DNA of 64,000 bases from Shouchella patagoniensis (GTDB taxonomy: Bacteria; Bacillota; Bacilli; Bacillales; Bacillaceae_D). Within the stretch, counting starts at the first letter, position 1, and every line of letters starts with the position of its first letter. Location of the stretch: assembly GCF_002019705.1 (NCBI RefSeq), contig NZ_KV917377.1, positions 3,321,649 through 3,385,648 on the forward strand, written 5' to 3'. Shown one piece after another: positions 16,273-26,493 of the stretch. The position numbers and the translations under genes were made by a program. The notes beneath the pieces are model-generated. The model was given only the letters and a program-made list of their open reading frames with translations, ran no database searches and had not been told where the DNA came from.

Positions 16273-19200
16273 ATGAAGTGGTTAAGCTATGTAATTGAGA
16301 GAAGGATTATGGTGTTTTTAACGGTTGTGCTAATTTTTATTGGCGGAGGTTATGCCTTATTTAATTTGGATCAAGAGTTACTGCCCTCTGTTACGATGGA
16401 CGGAGCTACTGTTGAGGTTTCAGCTGGTGATATCTCCGCCAATGAAGTAGAACGTTCCATTACTTCAAATTTGGAACAGCGATTAAGAGAAATAGAAGAT
16501 GTAACTAAGGTTATTTCTAATACAAATACAGGCAGGAGTTCCTTGCAATTATCTTTTAGGCAAGGTAAGGGGGATGAAGCTTTTGAGGAAGTTGAATCAA
16601 TTGTTTATATGGAGGCTGCTGAAAATGAGTTAATTGAAGATATAGATGTAAATCAAAATGGGACAACAGCTGCATATGATTATTTTATGGATATATCTAA
16701 TGGTGATATGGAGGAAATAACTAATTTTGTAGATGAAACGTTAAAACCTAGGTTAGAGAGTTTACCAGAGGTAGGAGCAGTTAATGTCAATGGGATTTTT
16801 GAGAATGAAGTAGAAATTGAATTAGATCGTGAAGAGATCGATGATAGAAGTATTAATATCGAACAAGTAATTGAAATAATTCAACAACAAAACAATGATT
16901 CTATTATTGGAATGTTACGTGATGAGGAAGGATCACCTTTTTTACGTTGGCATACATCACTGGAAAGTATCGATCATATAAAGATGATCCAAATACCTAC
17001 TCAAGAGGGCAGTGTTACATTAGATGAAATCGCCACAGTTACTATAAGCCCTAAAGATAACTTGAATGAGATTTGGAAGAATGGTTCACAAGAATTAATA
17101 TTTGTTCAAATAGCTAGATCAAATGATATAACACAAGTTGAGTTAGCAGATTCAGTAAGAGAAGAAATAAAGTCTATTAACGAGGAAGGGTTAATTAGAG
17201 GATTTGAAGTAAATGAGATGGTATCTCAGGCTGATTATGTGGAAGATGCTCTTAGTGGCGTGACTATAAACATATTAATTGGTGCCTCCCTAGCTATAGG
17301 TATCCTATTAATATTCTTGAAAAATATACGGGCTACCTTGATTATAGGTGTATCTATACCTACATCGATCTTATTAACTTTATGGATAATGCAACTGTTG
17401 GATTATAGTTTCAATATCTTAACTCTTATGGGTCTGGGTCTAGGAATTGGGATTATGGTGGATTCGTCCATAGTGATACTTGAATCAATATATGGTAAAA
17501 AAGAAAAAGGGTTAAATAATAAAGATGCTATTATACAGGGAACTAAACAAGTCGCAAGTCCAATCGTAGCCTCTGTTATAACAACAATTGTTGTCTTCTT
17601 GCCAATAGGTTACCTTGAAGGTGACATTGGACAATTGATGGTGATGATCTCAGTAGTAGTTGCAACTACCTTAATTAGTTCCATGGTCATTTCATTCACG
17701 GTAATTCCAACTGTAGCAAAAGGATTTTTAAAGATAAGACTAACAAATGACAAAAAGAAAGATGGAATTATTTTAGGGAAATACAGTCAGTTCATTTCAT
17801 GGATAGTCAAAAAGAAGCGTCGAAGTTTAGGGGTTCTTTTAACCTTTCTCCTTTTTTTCGTAGCATCTTTAACTTTAATTACCAAGATTCCCATGGGATT
17901 AATGCCGGATATGCACGATCGTTATTCTGAAGTTATTGTTGACCTTGATCCAGGGTTAACATCAGATGAAAAAGAACTTGTAGCAAATCAAATTAATGAT
18001 AATTTATCTGTTATTCAAGACATTGAATCAAATTACATTATGGATTCTGGGGGCATGTTTTATGTAATGATTAACATGACAAAGGGAGAAAATATTGTAA
18101 TGAATCAAGAAAAAGTAAATGAAGAAATATATAGTTCTTTAAGAACGCTCGAAGAAACTCAACCAATTCTTTCTGTACAAAATGCGATGACGGGTGGTGC
18201 AGCCCACCCTGTACAAGTGAATATTAAGGGGGAAGACTTTGATCAGTTAAAGGAAATGTCGACTGAATTCTCTTCGAAGTTGGAAGAGATTGAAGGTATT
18301 GTAGGGGTTTTAAGCTCTAATAATAGAACGTTTATTGAAGAAGAAATTTTCTTAGATGAGGTGGCTATAGTAGATGCCGGATTAGAAGAAAATCAAATAA
18401 GGCAAATAGTCCAGCAATCATTTTTAGATGTTTCTTTAGGCGATGTAACCCTTTCGGAGCAAACCTACCCTTTATCAATTAAATGGAATGAATCTACGAC
18501 AACAGTATCAGATTTACTTGATTTGGAGGTTCCGACGCAAGACGGCGTAGAGACACTCGATAATTTTATTACACTAAGAAAGGTAGAAATACCGAATGAG
18601 ATAACACGTGAGGATGGTGAAAGATTTGTTGTGGTGTCTGCGGATTTCGAAAATACTGATAGTGGAACAGTCAATCGAGATGTTAGTAATTTAATCGAGG
18701 AAATGGACGTACCAGAGGGTTATAGTATATCGGTTGCGGGGGACTTAGAACAACAACAGCAGGTAATGCAACAAATGATTGTGGTACTAGGTGTTGCGAT
18801 ATTTCTAATATTCTCAGTGATGGCTGTTCAGTTTAACCATCTTATACATCCACTATTTGTTATGTCGGTAATACCAGTCGTGATCACTGGCGTAATTTTG
18901 GGTTTGTTTATTACGCAATACGAACTTAATGTTATGTCCGGAATAGGTATTATTATGTTGATAGGAATATCATTAAACAATGCAATTCTACTAATTGATA
19001 AAACTAATAAACTTAGAAAAGGTGGTTATAATGTAGAAAAAGCATTAGTTGAGGCAGGTAAAAATCGAGTTCGGCCAATATTTATGACAACTTTAACAAC
19101 TGGGGCTGGTATGCTGCCGTTGGCACTAGCTTCAGGTATATCTGGAAACTATCAAGCTCCTATGGCTGTAGCAATAATATCAGGCTTATTGTTTTCAACT

Positions 19201-19299
19201 CTTGTTACCTTATTATTATTTCCAGCAGTTTATCGTCTTTTTTCTATTGAACGTAAGTCGAATACCATTAAAGAGGGTAAGAAACAGTTAACAAGTTGA
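16273..19299 (+). CDS. RND efflux permease, SwrC-like (lipopeptide export or self-resistance)
   Basis: A 1008-residue RND-superfamily permease with the AcrB-type plan: one membrane helix (about 10-32), a large extracytoplasmic domain, a helix bundle with GIMVDSSIV in the fourth helix, a second helix and loop, and a second bundle ending near residue 990. Gram-positive members of this type include SwrC of B. subtilis, which protects against surfactin. A reading frame begins at TTG 16246, but ATG 16273 has AGGGGGGAAG directly before it and starts with a plausible cytosolic N terminus. It sits at the end of the NRPS cluster and is followed by a perfect terminator, so export of or resistance to the lipopeptide is the likely role. 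Confidence 0.9.
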   Translation: MKWLSYVIERRIMVFLTVVLIFIGGGYALFNLDQELLPSVTMDGATVEVSAGDISANEVERSITSNLEQRLREIEDVTKVISNTNTGRSSLQLSFRQGKGDEAFEEVESIVYMEAAENELIEDIDVNQNGTTAAYDYFMDISNGDMEEITNFVDETLKPRLESLPEVGAVNVNGIFENEVEIELDREEIDDRSINIEQVIEIIQQQNNDSIIGMLRDEEGSPFLRWHTSLESIDHIKMIQIPTQEGSVTLDEIATVTISPKDNLNEIWKNGSQELIFVQIARSNDITQVELADSVREEIKSINEEGLIRGFEVNEMVSQADYVEDALSGVTINILIGASLAIGILLIFLKNIRATLIIGVSIPTSILLTLWIMQLLDYSFNILTLMGLGLGIGIMVDSSIVILESIYGKKEKGLNNKDAIIQGTKQVASPIVASVITTIVVFLPIGYLEGDIGQLMVMISVVVATTLISSMVISFTVIPTVAKGFLKIRLTNDKKKDGIILGKYSQFISWIVKKKRRSLGVLLTFLLFFVASLTLITKIPMGLMPDMHDRYSEVIVDLDPGLTSDEKELVANQINDNLSVIQDIESNYIMDSGGMFYVMINMTKGENIVMNQEKVNEEIYSSLRTLEETQPILSVQNAMTGGAAHPVQVNIKGEDFDQLKEMSTEFSSKLEEIEGIVGVLSSNNRTFIEEEIFLDEVAIVDAGLEENQIRQIVQQSFLDVSLGDVTLSEQTYPLSIKWNESTTTVSDLLDLEVPTQDGVETLDNFITLRKVEIPNEITREDGERFVVVSADFENTDSGTVNRDVSNLIEEMDVPEGYSISVAGDLEQQQQVMQQMIVVLGVAIFLIFSVMAVQFNHLIHPLFVMSVIPVVITGVILGLFITQYELNVMSGIGIIMLIGISLNNAILLIDKTNKLRKGGYNVEKALVEAGKNRVRPIFMTTLTTGAGMLPLALASGISGNYQAPMAVAIISGLLFSTLVTLLLFPAVYRLFSIERKSNTIKEGKKQLTS

Positions 19300-19403
19300 G
19301 AATAGTTGGAATGAAGGCAAGGAATATAAGGCCACTAGCTAGTTTATTAAAGTATCAATCAGTAGCTTGAATGTGCAACAGATATTAAATTGAGAAAAAC
19401 TTG

Positions 19404-19441
19404 AGCTGCCTATTCCTTATATTAATAGAGAATAGGCAGCT
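19404..19441 (+). terminator. Intrinsic terminator after the RND gene
   Basis: A 12-bp perfect stem (AGCTGCCTATTC and its complement) with a 14-base loop, followed by TTTAATGT. It closes the lipopeptide cluster. I see nothing else in the 319-base gap 19300-19618 apart from the hairpin at 19592. Confidence 0.8.
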
Positions 19442-19591
19442 TTAATGTAAAATATTTTTCTTGAATAAAAGGATAGAACTGATTTCTACAAATTTGAGCA
19501 ATGTAGGATTAAACAACTTTCAGAGGATAAAACGTTTACTGCTTTTTTTTAAATAGACTTTAAATTGTGTAGTGACAGTTTAATAAAACGT

Positions 19592-19615
19592 AGAGGCTTT
19601 CACACGAAAGCCTCT
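19592..19615. terminator. Hairpin between the RND gene and the tetR-like gene
   Basis: A 10-bp perfect stem (AGAGGCTTTC and its complement) with an ACAC loop, followed by TTTT on the + strand. It lies four bases past the end of the minus-strand regulator, so it probably ends that gene and may work in both directions. Confidence 0.75.
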
Positions 19616-19618
19616 TTT

Positions 19619-20488
19619 CTAATGAGAATGAAGATAAAACCAAATCAAATTGGTGAATGTTTGCGCCTCTGCCTCTAGTGGGGTCTCTTTAAATGTAGTC
19701 TGAAATGGTTTTAGTAGCGGGAGTAAAACGGACGTTCGCAAGCGTTCTTTCTTTAATTCGGTCATGATTGCGTCATACAAATCTTGTTGTTCTTCACTAA
19801 AGCGTTCTTTTTCAAAAATAGTTGCATGAGTGTGAATGTCTTCAAGGGTGACGGTCTTCTTGTTCACTTGAGTTCGGAATTGATGAATGGCTTCTGTCTG
19901 TAAGAGTGACGTCTGATCTTTGCTCATCTTGGCAAGAATAAGTTCTAAATAGGAAAGAATTACATGAATTACCTCTTTTAACTCGTAGCTGCTATTGGTG
20001 TAGCGGTTCACGAATAGAATATGTTGCAGCATCCCGGTAAAGAGGACTACGCCTTCAAAAGCATACGGACGAATGTCTTCACCTCTTACTTCAATGAGCC
20101 GAGCGGTTAACCACTCCATATCTTTTATGCGATGTTGGAGTACAAGCTTTTTTAAATCTGCTTCATTGGAATGGAGAATGGCTTCAAATAAGCGGTACAA
20201 TTTTCGTTCTTCTTGAAGACGAATGAGAATTGAGATCTGCTCAATGAAAATGGTCCGGTCTTGTTTGTTTTTACCAATTTGAGCAGTGATGCGAAGCTGG
20301 TTTGCTTCCTCACGTAAATTTTCTAAGATTTCAGCCACACAATCATTTTTTGAAGAAAAATGATTGTAAAAAGTCCCTTTTGAAATATTAGCAGCGACCA
20401 AGATATCTTGGATCGATGTATGTGGAAGGCCTTTTTCCTGGAAAAGCGTTAAGGCTGCATCTGATATTTGTTTTTTCCGTTCATTCAT
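19619..20488 (-). CDS. TetR/AcrR family regulator
   Basis: A 289-residue regulator. Residues 1-50 form a TetR DNA-binding domain: QISDAALTLFQEKGLPHTSI, then ILVAANISKGTFYNHFSSK, with the usual GTFYNHF recognition helix. The rest is an all-helical ligand-binding region. It is somewhat longer than the usual 190-220 residues. The start at 20488 (MNERKKQ) is chosen over 20503 because AGGAGGC lies directly upstream. It is divergent from the DHA2 exporter at 20638 with a 149-base shared intergenic region, so it most likely represses that exporter and is released by a drug-like ligand. Confidence 0.92.
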   Translation of the reverse strand: MNERKKQISDAALTLFQEKGLPHTSIQDILVAANISKGTFYNHFSSKNDCVAEILENLREEANQLRITAQIGKNKQDRTIFIEQISILIRLQEERKLYRLFEAILHSNEADLKKLVLQHRIKDMEWLTARLIEVRGEDIRPYAFEGVVLFTGMLQHILFVNRYTNSSYELKEVIHVILSYLELILAKMSKDQTSLLQTEAIHQFRTQVNKKTVTLEDIHTHATIFEKERFSEEQQDLYDAIMTELKKERLRTSVLLPLLKPFQTTFKETPLEAEAQTFTNLIWFYLHSH

Positions 20489-20573
20489 AATAGCCTCCTG
20501 CAAGTCTCTTGTAGAGCAAGTATACGAAGATCAGGGTGAAAAAACAAATACATTGTACTTCGAGTCTAAAATA

Positions 20574-20602
20574 TTGACTAAATTAAACGATGAGTATACT
20601 AT
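20574..20602 (+). promoter_or_regulatory. Probable sigma-A promoter of the DHA2 exporter
   Basis: TTGACT at 20574-20579, then TATACT at 20595-20600 (15-base spacing) or TACTAT at 20597-20602 (17-base spacing), about 35 bases before the exporter start. This is where the divergent TetR regulator would be expected to bind. I could not pick out a convincing palindromic operator. Confidence 0.5.
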
Positions 20603-20637
20603 AGCTTAGTGTTCTAAACTTTATAATAAAAGGGTGA

Positions 20638-22122
20638 ATGTGTGTGGAATCAGGCATACAAAAAAAGCCTCCCTATTTAATGATAGGGATCTTGTTTGTG
20701 GGTGCATTTGTATCATTTCTAAATAATTCTTTATTAAATGTGGCTTTACCAAGCATCATGGTTGATCTTGGTGTTGACGATTATTCAACTGTCCAATGGT
20801 TAGCAACAGGCTATATGCTTGTTAGTGGGATTCTTATACCTGCTTCTGCTTTCTTATTAACACGGTTTACGAATCGAAGTTTATATATTGCAGCGATGAC
20901 AATCTTTACGATTGGAACAGCAGTTGCCGCGTTTGCGCCAAACTTTGCTCTCTTATTAACGGGACGTATGGTGCAAGCAGCTGGGGCATCAGTTATGGGC
21001 CCATTATTAATGAACGTCATGCTCATTAGTTTTCCACGTGAAAAACGGGGAACGGCGATGGGTATTTTCGGGCTTGTTATGATTACGGCACCGGCAATTG
21101 GACCAACACTATCGGGATACATTGTCCAGAATTACGACTGGCGTCTATTATTTGAAATGATCCTGCCTCTCGCAGTCATTAGCTTAGTGCTTTCTGTATG
21201 GAAGCTCGACAATGTCATGCCACAAAACAAAGAGGCAAAATTGGATTACTTATCCGTTGTGTTATCAAGTCTTGGTTTTGGTGGATTGTTGTACGGATTT
21301 AGTTCTGCGAGCGCAGATGGATGGACAGATACGTGGGTATTAACAACGCTCATTGTCGGAACAATTATGTTGGCGGCGTTTATTATACGCCAATTAAAAA
21401 TGGAGGAACCGCTGCTGGATTTGCGGGCTTATAAATACCCGATGTTTGCTCTTGCGTCCATCATTGCTGCGGTAAATGCCGTTGCAATGTTCTCGGGCAT
21501 GATCTTAACACCTGCTTATGTCCAAAGTGTGCGGGGGATTTCGCCACTTGATTCAGGTTTGTTGATGCTTCCTGGAGCGATCATCATGGGGCTCATGTCT
21601 CCAGTGACGGGACGATTATTTGATAAATTTGGTCCCCGGGTGATTTCAATAACGGGTCTTGTTATTACAGCTGTATCAACGTATATGCTGGCAAACTTAC
21701 AGCTTGATACGCCGTATATGACGATCGTCATTATTTACAGCTTGCGCATGCTAGGTATGGCACTCGTGATGATGCCGATTATGACAAATGGACTGAATCA
21801 ATTGCCAACGCGATTGAATCCACATGGAACAGCAATTAATAATACTGCGCAACAAGTATCAGGTTCAATTGGAACCGCGATCCTTGTCACGATCATGAAC
21901 AGTGTCGCAAGTACGGAGGCAGGAAACATCCTTGCCGGCACCGATCCAGCTACAATGACCGAGGCTGCTTCCGCTGCTGTGATGCAACAATCGTTACTTG
22001 CGGGTATTCAATATGCGTTTTACGTCTCGCTTGTCATGAATGTGATTGCTCTCGTCTTAGCCTTCTTTGTTAAACGAGTTGATACAAGCATAGAAGCTGT
22101 ACGGAAGATTGAAGAAGAATAA
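20638..22122 (+). CDS. DHA2-family MFS drug exporter (14 membrane helices)
   Basis: A 494-residue major facilitator of the 14-helix drug:H+ antiporter type (LmrB/EmrB group). Helix 1 contains SFLNNSLLNVALPSIM and helix 4 has LLLTGRMVQAAGASVMGPLL. The motif C region ITAPAIGPTLSGYIVQNYDWRLLF is diagnostic for exporters. The start is ATG 20638 or GTG 20644, both served by AAAGGGTG; the second has better spacing. It is divergent from the TetR regulator and followed by a terminator, so it is a single-gene unit. The substrate cannot be told. Confidence 0.93.
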   Translation: MCVESGIQKKPPYLMIGILFVGAFVSFLNNSLLNVALPSIMVDLGVDDYSTVQWLATGYMLVSGILIPASAFLLTRFTNRSLYIAAMTIFTIGTAVAAFAPNFALLLTGRMVQAAGASVMGPLLMNVMLISFPREKRGTAMGIFGLVMITAPAIGPTLSGYIVQNYDWRLLFEMILPLAVISLVLSVWKLDNVMPQNKEAKLDYLSVVLSSLGFGGLLYGFSSASADGWTDTWVLTTLIVGTIMLAAFIIRQLKMEEPLLDLRAYKYPMFALASIIAAVNAVAMFSGMILTPAYVQSVRGISPLDSGLLMLPGAIIMGLMSPVTGRLFDKFGPRVISITGLVITAVSTYMLANLQLDTPYMTIVIIYSLRMLGMALVMMPIMTNGLNQLPTRLNPHGTAINNTAQQVSGSIGTAILVTIMNSVASTEAGNILAGTDPATMTEAASAAVMQQSLLAGIQYAFYVSLVMNVIALVLAFFVKRVDTSIEAVRKIEEE

Positions 22123-22136
22123 CGAAAGCCTTTGCG

Positions 22137-22171
22137 ACACCCTTATTGCGTAAGTGATAAGGGTGTTTTTT
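22137..22171 (+). terminator. Terminator after the DHA2 exporter
   Basis: A 10-bp perfect stem (ACACCCTTAT and its complement) with a 10-base loop and a six-T tail, 15 bases after the stop codon. Confidence 0.88.
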
Positions 22172-22247
22172 GATGCCTCATAAAAAAGCGATGAATTGGA
22201 TACAGTATACCTATCTAGTCGATTCACTCAGAAAGGGGCGAGTAAAA

Positions 22248-23021
22248 ATGCGTTCATTTTCAGGAAAAGTTGTGCTCATTACAGGTGGAGCAGGAGGAAT
22301 TGGTATCGCCACAGCAAAAGCTTTTGCTGATGAGGGGGCAAAAGTGGCCCTTGTTGATTTAAAGGAAGACGCATTAAAAGAAGCCGCTACGAAAGCAGGT
22401 CTAGAAGATGCTTTGCTTTTAAGCGCAAATGTGACGAAAGAAGAAGATGTGGAACGTTATGTGAATGAGACATTGAACGCATATGGTCACATCGATATCT
22501 TTGTGAATAATGCAGGAATTAATGGGCAATTCGCAACAATTACTGAGCAGACGGTTGAGAATGTCCAGAACGTCTTAAATGTAAATGTTCTTGGTGTTTT
22601 TCTTGGTTTAAAATATGTGATGAAAGCCATGATTGAGAAAAAATCAGGTGTCATTGTGAACCTTGCCTCAAATGGCGGTCTCCTCGGCGCACCTGGAATG
22701 AGCGCTTACGTCGCCTCCAAACATGCCGTTATCGCCTATAACAAAACGGCTGCCCTCGCAGGTGCGGAGCACAACATTCGCTCTGTTGCCGTTTGTCCAT
22801 CAGGGGTCGATACACAAATGATGCGCTCGATCGAAACAAATAGTATGCCAGGAAAAGAAGGCGATGCGAAGAAAGCATTTGAAGCATCCGTCCCATTAAA
22901 CCGCTACGCAACAGCAACTGAAATTGCTGATTTTATCGCTTTTCTTGCATCAGATAAAGCTTCGTTTATCTCTGGATCGTACCATCGCATTGACGGTGGA
23001 CAAGCGGCAACGTCGGTGTAA
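22248..23021 (+). CDS. SDR-family NAD(P)-dependent oxidoreductase
   Basis: A 257-residue classical short-chain dehydrogenase. It has the cofactor motif TGGAGGIG near the N terminus, NNAG (in VNNAGINGQF), the catalytic Ser in NLASNGG and the YVASK active-site Tyr/Lys. It ends with a typical SGSYHRIDGGQAA tail. ATG 22248 is preferred to the longer frame from 22170 because AAAGGGGCGAG precedes it and the Rossmann fold starts at once. The substrate is unknown. It sits alone between two terminators. Confidence 0.92.
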   Translation: MRSFSGKVVLITGGAGGIGIATAKAFADEGAKVALVDLKEDALKEAATKAGLEDALLLSANVTKEEDVERYVNETLNAYGHIDIFVNNAGINGQFATITEQTVENVQNVLNVNVLGVFLGLKYVMKAMIEKKSGVIVNLASNGGLLGAPGMSAYVASKHAVIAYNKTAALAGAEHNIRSVAVCPSGVDTQMMRSIETNSMPGKEGDAKKAFEASVPLNRYATATEIADFIAFLASDKASFISGSYHRIDGGQAATSV

Positions 23022-23055
23022 AGTTTAATCAAATCACGATCGCGTTAGATGAACT

Positions 23056-23095
23056 ACACCCAAAAAGATAGAGTGGGACTCAACTTTTTGGGTGT
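23056..23095 (+). terminator. Terminator after the SDR gene
   Basis: A 12-bp perfect stem (ACACCCAAAAAG and its complement) followed by TTTTTA, 34 bases after the stop codon. Confidence 0.88.
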
Positions 23096-23168
23096 TTTTA
23101 TATGCGGAAAATAGTTGATGAATGTAAAGGAAATTGTTCAAAAATAAGTACAAGACACCCTAGGTTAT

Positions 23169-23249
23169 GTGGATTTGAAAAAATATAACATAAACAGTCA
23201 CACCGATAATGGATTAGAGTTTTTCAAGCCTCAGGTCCTAAAAGGATAA
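23169..23249 (+). pseudogene. Transposase remnant (rve/IS-type DDE fragment)
   Basis: A 26-codon frame containing NSHTDNGLEFFKPQVLKG. The TDNGxEF segment is the second catalytic Asp region of integrase-core (rve) transposases. Nothing of the first Asp or the final Glu region is readable around it, so this is a scrap of a lost insertion sequence. Confidence 0.6.
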
Positions 23250-23371
23250 AGAGAAAGACGTCTATCCTGTTCAATTGAAATAAGATGTACTACACTTTAT
23301 GAAACAAAATAAATACTGACATGAGCTTCTCATGAAGAGGATTGAAAATGAGTCAAAGAAGGAGTGCTTTT

Positions 23372-24262
23372 ATGAACATAAAAATGCACATATGTCTAGA
23401 AGGTCTTGAACCAGCCATTGAACGAATCTTAGAAGTGGATGGTGCAACAACTCAACACACTGGCTGACCAAGGAAGAAGAAGAAGTGTATCGAAGCGAAT
23501 TGAATGAACAATTTTATGAACTGCGTTTTAGCATTGGACCGGCTTTGGAAATAGAAAAAGTAGGCGAAACATTGGAGATTCAGTTGCTGGAACTTGCATC
23601 CACATACAAAAAGAATCAACCATGGAGTTTGATTGATTCAAGCGATTTACTTGTTTTTGAAGACCAAACTAAGGGACAGCAACTTTACTGTGTAGTCATG
23701 GGGCAGCTTGGTGAAGTGCTAGGAATGGCTGTATATGTTGGAGAAGCAGGCTATCAATCTATGATCTAGGTTCAAAGCGGTCAAGCAACTGGTTATGAAC
23801 AAGACTGTTTACTGCTTTCTTTTAACGACCGGAATGAGTTTGATCAAGAGGATTATAAACTTATTAAACGGAATGGGTTTTCTTTTCGGGGCAAACAAGC
23901 TTGGCCCGTTTTCAGAAGCCATAAGTCGGGGTATTTTCCATGGCACCTGGATTATGAAGAGATGGAAACACTCAATTTCGCTCTTGAACAAACCCTTGCT
24001 GTTTTGCCAAATATGAAAGAAGACGGAGCTTTTTTACAAAGACATTCGGACGAATTGACAACATCTATCCTAACAAACGGAAATTCAATTTCTTCTAGCT
24101 GATACATTCTTAAAGACGGGTTATCGTCCTAAACAACTATCTGTACAATCGGAATTAGCGTTAAAAGTCGCTTACCCAATTGCAGCAGAGTTAGGGATAC
24201 CCTTGAAAGAAGAGAAGACGACAAAAGTAAATCGAGTCATACGTAAGGCGTTTCAGTTTTAA
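23372..24262 (+). pseudogene. Multiply frameshifted hypothetical gene
   Basis: Four pieces in different frames together look like one former gene of about 290 codons. They are MNIKMHICLEGLEPAIERIL (from 23372), ELRFSIGPALEIEKVG to EAGYQSMI (to 23769), FNDRNEFDQEDYKLIKRNGF to LEQTLAVLPNMKED (to about 24100), and LADTFLKTGYRPKQL to VIRKAFQF (stop at 24262). The content (WSLIDSSDLLVFEDQT, GYFPWHLDYEEMETLNFALE) resembles a conserved Bacillaceae hypothetical family whose name I cannot confirm. At least three frame breaks mean it is not made as one protein. Confidence 0.6.
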
Positions 24263-24280
24263 TTCGGGACTATTGTTAAA

Positions 24281-24318
24281 ACAAGCACGCAGATGATAAA
24301 TCCGCATGCTTGTTTTTT
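24281..24318 (+). terminator. Terminator after the frameshifted hypothetical gene
   Basis: ACAAGCACGCAG pairs with CCGCATGCTTGT (two mismatches) and is followed by TTTTTT, 19 bases past the pseudogene stop. The rest of 24263-24467 shows nothing clear. Confidence 0.6.
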
Positions 24319-24467
24319 GTACAACGAAGAAAGTGAAGAGGATCGACTGAATAAGAAAGGCGTGCTTTATCGAGAGAGCACGAAGTAACCTGTAAACGAG
24401 TAACTAGAGAAAACGGATTATGTTCGGTAAAAAATAAACCAATTGGTTAGAAGGAAAGGAACGAAAA

Positions 24468-24978
24468 ATGTCGAATGATGTTCTTACAAACACATCGTGT
24501 ACAAATCGAAAGGATAAACCAAAATGGAGGCAGGAGGAGATGAAGGTGAACTTAGAAGCGGTTTTTTCAGGAGGAGCCAAATCAAAAAAAACATTTCAAC
24601 AATTTCTTAAAAAGCATGTCGAACAGTTTGAAAGATATGACCAGAAAGAAGTGTACGAATACAGTCTCGGAAAGTGGGCTTAGTTTAATCAAAGAACAAT
24701 TGGACAAGCAGACGATGAAACGAATTTACAATGAAGGCTACTACGCTTACTTTATGGACGAACAGTTAACGCTTGTTGACGCGGCAAAAATTATGGGGGT
24801 AGGAGCGAACAAAGTTCGTTATTACCTTGAGAAAGGCTTACTAATAGGAGAAAAAGCGCCGGATACTCATGGTTGGCTACTTCCAGCCTATCAATTTATC
24901 GGATACGCCGGCTGGGAAGCCTTCGCGGAAAAGCGGAGGGATGAGAGTGAGCGTGAATTTTATGAGAATAGGAAGTAG
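24468..24978 (+). pseudogene. Helix-turn-helix protein gene, probably frameshifted
   Basis: The first frame (24468-24683) reads MSNDVLTNTS to KEVYEYSLGKWA and stops. The overlapping next frame (to 24978) continues with SGLSLIKEQLDKQTMKRIYN, then LTLVDAAKIMGVGANKVRYY and LEKGLLIGEKAPD, a MerR-like helix-turn-helix. Joining the frames near 24665-24680 gives one protein of about 165 residues, so a single-base shift is the simplest reading. The alternative is that the second frame is expressed alone from an internal start. RBS GAAAGGAA precedes ATG 24468. Confidence 0.5.
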
Positions 24979-25248
24979 TGTTTCAATACTACCAATCATA
25001 AACAATCATGAAACGAAATAAGCTTTATCGGAGCAACTAATTCCTCAAATAGCTTTGGAGGACTTGCGGGATCATTTTAAATATATAAAACAGAATAATC
25101 GCATATTTTAGCAGGGTAGTTACTTACTGTATAGCCTCTACATGATGCAAGGGTGGAAGCAAGTGACGACTTTATTGATTGGTGGAACCACTCAAAGGGG
25201 GAGACATTTAGACTGCTGAAAAGAGATAGTTGAAAGGAAGAAAAGTGT

Positions 25249-26493
25249 ATGAAACTTAGTACTGTAAAGGGCTTTGGTCCATTTTGGGTTGCATCGACGA
25301 GTACTTATTTTGGAACGTATATAACTACGTTTGCGTTACAAGTTTTAATCGTTGTGAATCAAAACGGTACCGCAATCGATGTTGGTTGGATTAATGCTTC
25401 AAGATGGCTACCGTACGTTTTTATTGGGCTATTGGCAGGCGTATTTATTGATAGGATGAACCGAAAGTTTATTCTCGTTACAACAGATATTGGACGTGGT
25501 AGTTTACTAATACTCATTTTTTTACTTTACAGTTTCGATATGATTAGCATGATATATCTTGCTTTAATTATGATCGCTTTTGGAGCTTTATCGATATTTA
25601 ATGATGCAGCCTATCAATCGTTTATCCCCCAATTAGTGCCTCGTCCTTTATTAACAAGAGCCAATGCTCGTTTAGAGCAAAGTGCAGCAGTAGCAGAGAC
25701 AAGTGGGCCAGCCTTAGCTGGTTGGATTACTGCTTTCATTAGCGCTCCGTTTACTTTATTAATCAATTCGGTATCCTATTTCATTTCGGGTGTTCTTATG
25801 AGTTTCGTTAAACAACCACATAAGACACCTATTCCTGTTTCAACCGGACCGATATTCCAATTACTAAAGGAAGGTGTAAATTGGGTTTATCGACACAAAT
25901 ATTTACGTATATTAGCCTTGAATACCCATGTTTGGTTTCTGTTTCACAGTATGACTACAACGGTCTTCATTACTTATGTACTTCTTGAACTAGGGTTAAG
26001 TTCATTTGTTCTTGGGATGACGTTAGCAGCTGCAGGAATTGGAGCCGTAGCTGGATCAACTTACTCTCCTTTAGTCGGTATAAAGGTAGGTGTTGGAAAA
26101 GCAATTTCTCTAGCCCGAATCCTTTATTGTCCCGCTGTTGGTCTCGTTGTCTTAGCTCAACCAATTCATTCAATGTCTGAAATGGGTACCATTAGCATGC
26201 TTATGGCCGGACAATTCTTATATGGTATAGCTATGGGAATAGAAGGTCCAAATGAGATGGGCTATAGACAGTCCATTACACCTCTACAGTTACAAGGACG
26301 AATGAACACAACGATGCGTTCTATTAACCGAAGTATGATCATCATAGGTGCACCGTTAGGCGGATTTATTGCTGACGCATTCGGGTCCCGTCATGTCTTA
26401 ATGATCTCGGCAACTGGATTAGGGCTTTGTGCTATATGGCTTATGTTATCACCAATGCGAAATGTAAAGCTTGAAGAAGATTATGATGAATAG
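25249..26493 (+). CDS. MFS transporter (MefA/EntS-like exporter)
   Basis: A 414-residue 12-helix major facilitator of the MFS_3 type (macrolide or siderophore exporter-like). The N terminus runs directly into helix 1 and contains WINASRWLPYVFIGLLAGVF, with IDRMNRKFILVTTD as motif A. The central loop is KQPHKTPIP, and the second half has GMGIEGPNEMGYRQS near the end. The start ATG 25249 follows GAAAGGAAG. It appears to be a single-gene unit, and its substrate is unknown. A short frame ending at 25231 (DDFIDWWNHSKGETF) lies just upstream and looks like the tail of a lost gene. Confidence 0.9.
   Translation: MKLSTVKGFGPFWVASTSTYFGTYITTFALQVLIVVNQNGTAIDVGWINASRWLPYVFIGLLAGVFIDRMNRKFILVTTDIGRGSLLILIFLLYSFDMISMIYLALIMIAFGALSIFNDAAYQSFIPQLVPRPLLTRANARLEQSAAVAETSGPALAGWITAFISAPFTLLINSVSYFISGVLMSFVKQPHKTPIPVSTGPIFQLLKEGVNWVYRHKYLRILALNTHVWFLFHSMTTTVFITYVLLELGLSSFVLGMTLAAAGIGAVAGSTYSPLVGIKVGVGKAISLARILYCPAVGLVVLAQPIHSMSEMGTISMLMAGQFLYGIAMGIEGPNEMGYRQSITPLQLQGRMNTTMRSINRSMIIIGAPLGGFIADAFGSRHVLMISATGLGLCAIWLMLSPMRNVKLEEDYDE

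Noticed and set aside
23795-24016. A 73-codon frame and its opposite-strand partner
   Set aside because: Both are out of frame with the better pieces of the frameshifted hypothetical gene at 23372-24262.
25150-25231. A GGTGGAACCAC sequence resembling a T-box, with a short frame ending DDFIDWWNHSKGETF
   Set aside because: The rest of a T-box (specifier hairpin, terminator) is missing and the following gene is an MFS exporter; the frame is a tail without a head.
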